From Phycisphaeraceae bacterium (GTDB taxonomy: Bacteria; Planctomycetota; Phycisphaerae; Phycisphaerales; UBA1924), in assembly GCA_009827205.1 (NCBI GenBank), contig WUAK01000018.1, positions 1-17,306 on the forward strand: a stretch of DNA of 17,306 bases, in the 5' to 3' direction. A program made the position numbers and the translations under genes. Shown here in pieces: positions 13,719 through 17,306 of this stretch (positions within the stretch are counted from its first letter, which is position 1; the number at the start of each line of letters is the position of its first letter). The notes beneath the pieces are model-generated. The model did not search any database, had not been told where the DNA came from, and saw only the letters and a list, made by a program, of their open reading frames with translations.

Positions 13719-14783
13719 GTGATTGGGATTCCCCTCCAGATCGGTTCAGTCAGGCTCGAGAGCAACATGATGCTCGCGCCGATGGCTGGGTATTGCGATC
13801 TCGCCTGGAGGCTCACCTGCCGCAGCTACGGCGGGGTCGGCCTCGCCTGCACCGACCTGCTCTCCCCCCACGGCCTCCTGCGGGGCACGCAGCAGTCGCT
13901 CGATCTGGCGGCCACAAACGACCAGGACAAGCCCGTCGGGATGCAGCTCTACGGCTCGGACCCGGAGCTCATGGCCGAGGGCGCCAAGTGGGCCGCGGAT
14001 CACGGCGCGACGATCGTCGACATCAACATGGGATGCCCGGTCGACAAGGTCGTCAAGAAAGACGGCGGGTCCAAGCTCATGTGCGACATCGCCCAGGCGG
14101 TCGGCATCGCCGAGCAAGTGCGCAAGGCACTACCCAAATCGATCCCTCTGACCGCGAAGATGCGCATCGGCTGGGACGAAGACGCTGTGGGCGAGAGCTG
14201 CGCCCCGACACTCGCGTGCAGGCTTGTCGACGTCGGTTGCGAGGCGATCACGGTGCATGGCAGGACCACCGAGATGCGCTTCAAAGGCGATTGCCGACGC
14301 GACGAGATCAGGAACGTGGTTGACGCGGTCCGTGCGCACACGGGCGGCACAATCCCAGTCATCGGCAACGGCGATGTAACCAGCGCCGAGGATGCGCTGC
14401 GCATGATCGAAGAGACCGGCTGTGCGGGCGTGATGGTCGGGCGGGGGTCGCTTGCCAGACCTTGGATTTTCCGTGACAGCTGGCTCCTGCAGACAACCGG
14501 GAGCCACCCGGAGAAGCCGAGCGTTGAAGAGATCGCTCAGATGGTGCGGTCGTACTTCGACATGATGTGCGAGTTCCGCAAGGAGTCGTACGCGGTTCAC
14601 AAGATCCGTACACGCATCAGTTGGTTCGTCAAGGCAATGAACACGCGAGCGGTCAGCTGCAAGCCTCTGCAGACCGCTGTCAGGACCGCTCCTGATGCAG
14701 CATCTGTGCGGCGCGTGCTGGACGAATTCCTCGCCGGTGGGCACCGACTGTTACCCAAGAACCAGACTTCTGGCGCGACGTAA
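13719..14783 (+). CDS. dus: tRNA-dihydrouridine synthase
   Basis: Dus enzymes reduce uridines in the tRNA D-loop with FMN and NADPH. This 354-residue protein fits the family in length and motifs. The FMN-binding start is LAPMAGYCD (19-27), and the catalytic Cys106 lies in DINMGCPVDKVVKKDGGSKL (101-120). Lys147 of AKMRIGW and the following TVHGRT are conserved, as are the phosphate-binding loops VIGNGDV and GVMVGRG. The C-terminal helical region is present. Which of DusA, B or C type it is cannot be settled, but the NMGCP...KVVKKDGGS layout resembles DusB. The start is GTG at 13719, with no ribosome site and a -10-like TATGAT just upstream, so the mRNA may be leaderless. The gene is divergent from the permease with 69 bases between starts. 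Confidence 0.95.
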   Translation: MIGIPLQIGSVRLESNMMLAPMAGYCDLAWRLTCRSYGGVGLACTDLLSPHGLLRGTQQSLDLAATNDQDKPVGMQLYGSDPELMAEGAKWAADHGATIVDINMGCPVDKVVKKDGGSKLMCDIAQAVGIAEQVRKALPKSIPLTAKMRIGWDEDAVGESCAPTLACRLVDVGCEAITVHGRTTEMRFKGDCRRDEIRNVVDAVRAHTGGTIPVIGNGDVTSAEDALRMIEETGCAGVMVGRGSLARPWIFRDSWLLQTTGSHPEKPSVEEIAQMVRSYFDMMCEFRKESYAVHKIRTRISWFVKAMNTRAVSCKPLQTAVRTAPDAASVRRVLDEFLAGGHRLLPKNQTSGAT

Positions 14784-14801
14784 CTCAGCGATCCCAAGAA
14801 A

Positions 14802-14830
14802 AATCTGCGGACTGTGACAGGTTGCAGATT
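14802..14830. repeat. Symmetric 29-base dyad, operator-like
   Basis: AATCTGC (14802-14808) is mirrored by GCAGATT (14824-14830), and the centre CTGTGACAG (14812-14820) is itself a palindrome about the same central base, 14816. Eleven of fourteen pairs match. On the minus strand it is followed by a short T-run, but no minus-strand gene would use a terminator there. It could be a repressor site for the following operon or an RNA hairpin after dus. Confidence 0.5.
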
Positions 14831-14883
14831 CCTGCGCATCTTCCCCGTCATCCGGCCCGACATCCGTTGGTTGCTGCCGGTCA

Positions 14884-14890
14884 AAGGGGA
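14884..14890 (+). promoter_or_regulatory. Shine-Dalgarno deciding the start at 14897
   Basis: AAGGGGA lies six bases before the ATG at 14897, a strong and well-spaced site. It rules against a longer frame from 14822, which lies within the dyad region. Confidence 0.75.
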
Positions 14891-14896
14891 CAACCC

Positions 14897-15793
14897 ATGC
14901 CATCTTCACGCGCGTTTGCAGCATCAGACTGGAAGCTCCCGATCGCGGGCATTTTCGCTGTCGGGTGCATCGGGCTCATGATCTACCAGGCCATCCCGAA
15001 CCGATCAGAACGAACAGATAAGCCCAAGCCTTCGCTCGTTCGCGCCGACGGCACGACGCCTGAGCCGATGCAGCGCCGCAGGCAGGCGAGCCCGGCGAAC
15101 TGGGAGACCTCAGAGGAGGATGCAGGCCGCGAGTACGCGTTCGATTCAGTGAAGAACACCAACGATGTCGCAGAACAGATGGGCACGATGACACAGGTCG
15201 TCTCAGCCCTCAACGGCGACAACCAGGGCGAGCCCGACGCGCTCGGCTCGCGCGTGGCCGCGTTCCTCGAACCGATCAACGCTGGTGATCAGGATGGGCT
15301 CGTCAGCGCAGTGTCCCAGCTGGGCGGCTCGAACGAAGCCGACGAGGAGGGCATTCTGCCGACGGATGGCATCTTCACGCTGTTTTCTGGTCTATTGAAG
15401 TTTGCCTCTCTCGACACGACCAACATTCAGGTGCGTGAGCCGACCACGTCTGTCGCGGGTCAAGAAGGCATCAGCATCAGTATGAATCGGAACATCGCAG
15501 AGGATCCTGACACGGGCGAAGAAGTCGAGACGGCTTCGAGCATCATGACCGGCGCGCCAGTGCAGCTCTTCCCGCTCGCTGCGGTCGAAGACGCAAAGGG
15601 CAAGCTCATCGAGGTCCGGCTGCCCTTCCTGTCCGATGGCTCAAAGTCTGACAAGCCCGACATCGTGGTCAATCTGCACATGCGGAACGTTGCAGGCGCC
15701 GGCTGGCAGCCCGCCGGTTTCGTGGTTGATGTGCGGAACGAAGAACTGATGCAGAGCGTCATGCGAGAGATGATGAGCCGTCGCGGCGGCTGA
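14897..15793 (+). CDS. Membrane-anchored protein of unknown function, paired with prepilin-like gene
   Basis: The 298-residue protein has a single N-terminal hydrophobic segment (about 13-30, LPIAGIFAVGCIGLMIY) after a short polar start, so it is a bitopic protein with its bulk outside the cytoplasm. A basic, Pro-rich linker (about 31-70) follows. After it comes an acidic domain rich in Asp, Glu and Ser that contains a beta-like C-terminal part with VRLPFLS, IVVNLHMRNV and FVVDVRNE. The last residues are basic (MMSRRGG). I recognise no family. The gene ends 13 bases before the prepilin-signal gene, so the pair is probably co-transcribed, and this protein may work with a pilus or type II secretion-like apparatus; that is inference from position alone. 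Confidence 0.82.
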   Translation: MPSSRAFAASDWKLPIAGIFAVGCIGLMIYQAIPNRSERTDKPKPSLVRADGTTPEPMQRRRQASPANWETSEEDAGREYAFDSVKNTNDVAEQMGTMTQVVSALNGDNQGEPDALGSRVAAFLEPINAGDQDGLVSAVSQLGGSNEADEEGILPTDGIFTLFSGLLKFASLDTTNIQVREPTTSVAGQEGISISMNRNIAEDPDTGEEVETASSIMTGAPVQLFPLAAVEDAKGKLIEVRLPFLSDGSKSDKPDIVVNLHMRNVAGAGWQPAGFVVDVRNEELMQSVMREMMSRRGG

Positions 15794-15806
15794 GGAGACA
15801 GACACC

Positions 15807-16574
15807 ATGAAACGCGGATTCACACTCATCGAGTTGCTCGTCGCGATCGCGATCATCGCGCTCTTGATCTCGATTCTGCTCCCGACGCTTGCCGGGGCGC
15901 GCACCTCAACACGACAGACCCAGTCGCTCGCGAACGTCCGCTCGATCGGTCAGACGTTCATGATGTACGCCGATACGCACCGCACGTACCCGTTCCCCGG
16001 ACAGGTCGAGAACGTTGATGCGCCCATTCCTGACGATATCTACAGCTTCCAGTGGTTCCCGCAGGGGGCGATCGTCGCGACGACAGACATCTGGCAATTC
16101 TCGACGCTCTGGCCAGCGCTGGTCAGCAACATCACGCCTTGGGAAGAGGCGTACGCGACGTGGATCAGCCCGGGCCGGGACAAGTCGCTCCCGACGCTCG
16201 AGAGCATCTTCGAGGATGTCGAACCGCACGAGGTGGTGAGCTACGAGTACAGCAACAGCTTCCTGGCGTCGCACCGCAACTGGGCAGACAACGCTCAGGA
16301 GAATCGCGAGCTGATCGGACCGGTCAGACCAGACGCGGTGGCCTATACGTCGCAGAAGGTCATGCTCTGGGATCGGCACCTCACCTATCACTCGCAGCAG
16401 CCCGAAATCGAAGAGGGCCACTACAACGAGAACACGCCGATGGTCTTCGCCGACCTGCACGGCGAGGTGAAGAACCCGCTCGAGGCGCGCGAGGGCGCTC
16501 CCAACCCGCTGAACCAGACCGACATCAGGCGTCTGCACAACACGCCCGACGGTGTCCGGGGCCGGGATTACTGA
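15807..16574 (+). CDS. Protein with prepilin-type N-terminal cleavage/methylation signal
   Basis: This 255-residue protein begins MKRG/FTLIELLVAIAIIALL, the type IV prepilin signal. Cleavage is expected after Gly4, Phe5 would become N-methylated, and Glu9 is the conserved +5 Glu. The hydrophobic helix (about 5-28) is followed by a soluble domain with many aromatic residues. The C-terminal part contains MVFADLHGEV, which resembles a degenerate form of the 'FADGH' motif in planctomycete DUF1559-type proteins. These are thought to be pseudopilin-like, but few have been studied. GAGGAG lies nine bases before the ATG, overlapping the stop of the preceding gene. It needs a prepilin peptidase encoded elsewhere. 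The gene is probably the second of a two-gene operon. Confidence 0.93.
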   Translation: MKRGFTLIELLVAIAIIALLISILLPTLAGARTSTRQTQSLANVRSIGQTFMMYADTHRTYPFPGQVENVDAPIPDDIYSFQWFPQGAIVATTDIWQFSTLWPALVSNITPWEEAYATWISPGRDKSLPTLESIFEDVEPHEVVSYEYSNSFLASHRNWADNAQENRELIGPVRPDAVAYTSQKVMLWDRHLTYHSQQPEIEEGHYNENTPMVFADLHGEVKNPLEAREGAPNPLNQTDIRRLHNTPDGVRGRDY

Positions 16575-16589
16575 AGAAGAGCTTGTCAC

Positions 16590-16608
16590 CGCCCGGGAAT
16601 GACGGGCG
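16590..16608 (+). terminator. GC-rich hairpin after the prepilin-like gene
   Basis: CGCCCG and CGGGCG pair around a seven-base loop, 16 bases after the stop. No T-tract follows, so intrinsic termination is uncertain. The remainder of the 115-base gap shows only the ribosome site of the next gene. Confidence 0.3.
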
Positions 16609-16689
16609 CGGAATCGACGTTCTCCGTGCAGCCTCCGGGCGCGGTACGCTTGCCGTGTAGCCATCGGGGCACCTCACAGGGAGCGCATC

Positions 16690-17306
16690 ATGTCCGACAA
16701 CGTCTTTACCAACGCGATCAAGCGTCTCGATTCGTCCGCCGAGTACTCCAAGGCGCACGTAGAAACAGTCAACAGGCTCAGACAGCCAAAGCAGTGCATC
16801 GAGGTCGGGTTCCCGGTCCGGATGGACGACGGCAGCGAGCAGGTCTTTACCGGGTACCGGTGCCTGTACGACGACACACGCGGCGCGGGCAAGGGCGGGA
16901 TCCGCTTTCACCCAGACGTCAGCCGCGAAGAGGTCATGGCTCTCGCGTTCTGGATGACGATCAAATGCGCAGTCGCGAACATCCCCTTCGGGGGCGGCAA
17001 GGGCGGTGTCATCGTCAACCCCAAAGAGCTGAGCAAAGCAGAGCTCGAACGGGTCAGCCGGGGCTTTATGCGCGCGATCTCCGGTGTGGTCGGGCCTGAC
17101 ACTGACGTCCCGGCACCCGACGTGTACACAAACGCAACGGTCATGGCCTGGATGATGGACGAGTACTCGGCCATCGCGGGCAAGCGCTCCCCAGCTGTCA
17201 TCACGGGCAAGCCCGTGTCGATGGGCGGGTCACTCGGCCGTGACGACGCGACCGCGCGAGGCGGTTTCTACCAGATCCGCGAGCTCGCGCAGATCAAGGG
17301 TTGGAA
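16690..17306 (+). CDS. Glutamate/leucine dehydrogenase-family protein, 3' part cut by window edge
   Basis: The first 205 codons are present and the frame is still open at the right edge. The enzyme family carries out NAD(P)-linked oxidative deamination of an amino acid, most often glutamate to 2-oxoglutarate. Conserved features are KGGIRFHP (68-75, substrate-binding Lys68) and the Lys92 block TIKCAVANIPFGGGKGGV (90-107), which includes catalytic Lys104. PAPDVYTN (141-148) follows, with Asp144 at the catalytic position. The segment ITGKPVSMGGSLGRDDATARGG (171-192) leads into the Rossmann domain, which is mostly missing. Whether it uses NAD or NADP cannot be seen because the nucleotide-binding loop lies beyond the edge. 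The ATG is supported by AGGGAG six bases upstream. The symbol is left empty because the coenzyme and substrate classes (gdhA, gudB, ldh) are not resolved. Confidence 0.95.
   Translation, partial: MSDNVFTNAIKRLDSSAEYSKAHVETVNRLRQPKQCIEVGFPVRMDDGSEQVFTGYRCLYDDTRGAGKGGIRFHPDVSREEVMALAFWMTIKCAVANIPFGGGKGGVIVNPKELSKAELERVSRGFMRAISGVVGPDTDVPAPDVYTNATVMAWMMDEYSAIAGKRSPAVITGKPVSMGGSLGRDDATARGGFYQIRELAQIKGW

Noticed and set aside
14802..14830. Intrinsic terminator for dus
   Set aside because: On the plus strand no T-tract follows the hairpin; the T-run is on the minus strand, where no gene needs termination.
1..17306. CRISPR array, insertion sequence or prophage
   Set aside because: No regularly spaced direct repeats, transposase, integrase or terminal inverted repeats were seen.

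Overview
The window reads as a GC-rich chromosomal segment of a Gram-negative-type bacterium, most likely a planctomycete of the Phycisphaerae group. Three things suggest this: a GH3-family amide synthetase, a prepilin-signal protein of the kind planctomycetes carry in large numbers, and a LolCD-like exporter beside several lineage-restricted exported proteins. The assignment is inference; there is no rRNA or other decisive marker. No transposase, integrase, CRISPR array or prophage module was seen, and coding density is very high.

Left part (1-5420). A large lipoprotein gene runs off the left edge on the minus strand. Its ATG shares a CATG with the ATG of a divergent aquaporin gene. The aquaporin converges on a minus-strand pair: an NhaP-type cation/proton antiporter with a C-terminal TrkA-N domain, followed 3 bases later by a MoxR AAA+ ATPase. 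A tRNA-Cys(GCA) gene lies upstream of the antiporter on the same strand, and the DNA between them can form three hairpins.

Middle (5538-13649). One plus-strand gene encodes an exported protein built from an ungapped internal duplication. Then comes a minus-strand run of seven genes, in transcription order: LolC/E-like permease, LolD-like ATPase, alpha/beta hydrolase, GH3 synthetase, NRDE/TANGO2-family protein, a 73-residue coiled-coil protein and NuoH. The hydrolase, GH3, NRDE and coiled-coil genes are linked by 4-base overlaps or a 1-base gap, so they look like one translationally coupled unit. This unit is the best candidate here for an undescribed pathway: acyl transfer or amide formation (GH3) and hydrolysis (alpha/beta hydrolase) coupled to a protein whose family is tied to haem handling.

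Right part (13719-17306), all plus strand. A tRNA-dihydrouridine synthase gene, probably on a leaderless mRNA, comes first. After a 113-base gap holding a 29-base symmetric dyad, a membrane-anchored unknown protein is paired with a prepilin-like protein. The last gene is the 5' part of a glutamate-dehydrogenase-family gene, cut by the window end.

No stretch of 300 bases lacks a gene. Many long open frames antisense to these genes are shadows typical of GC-rich DNA.
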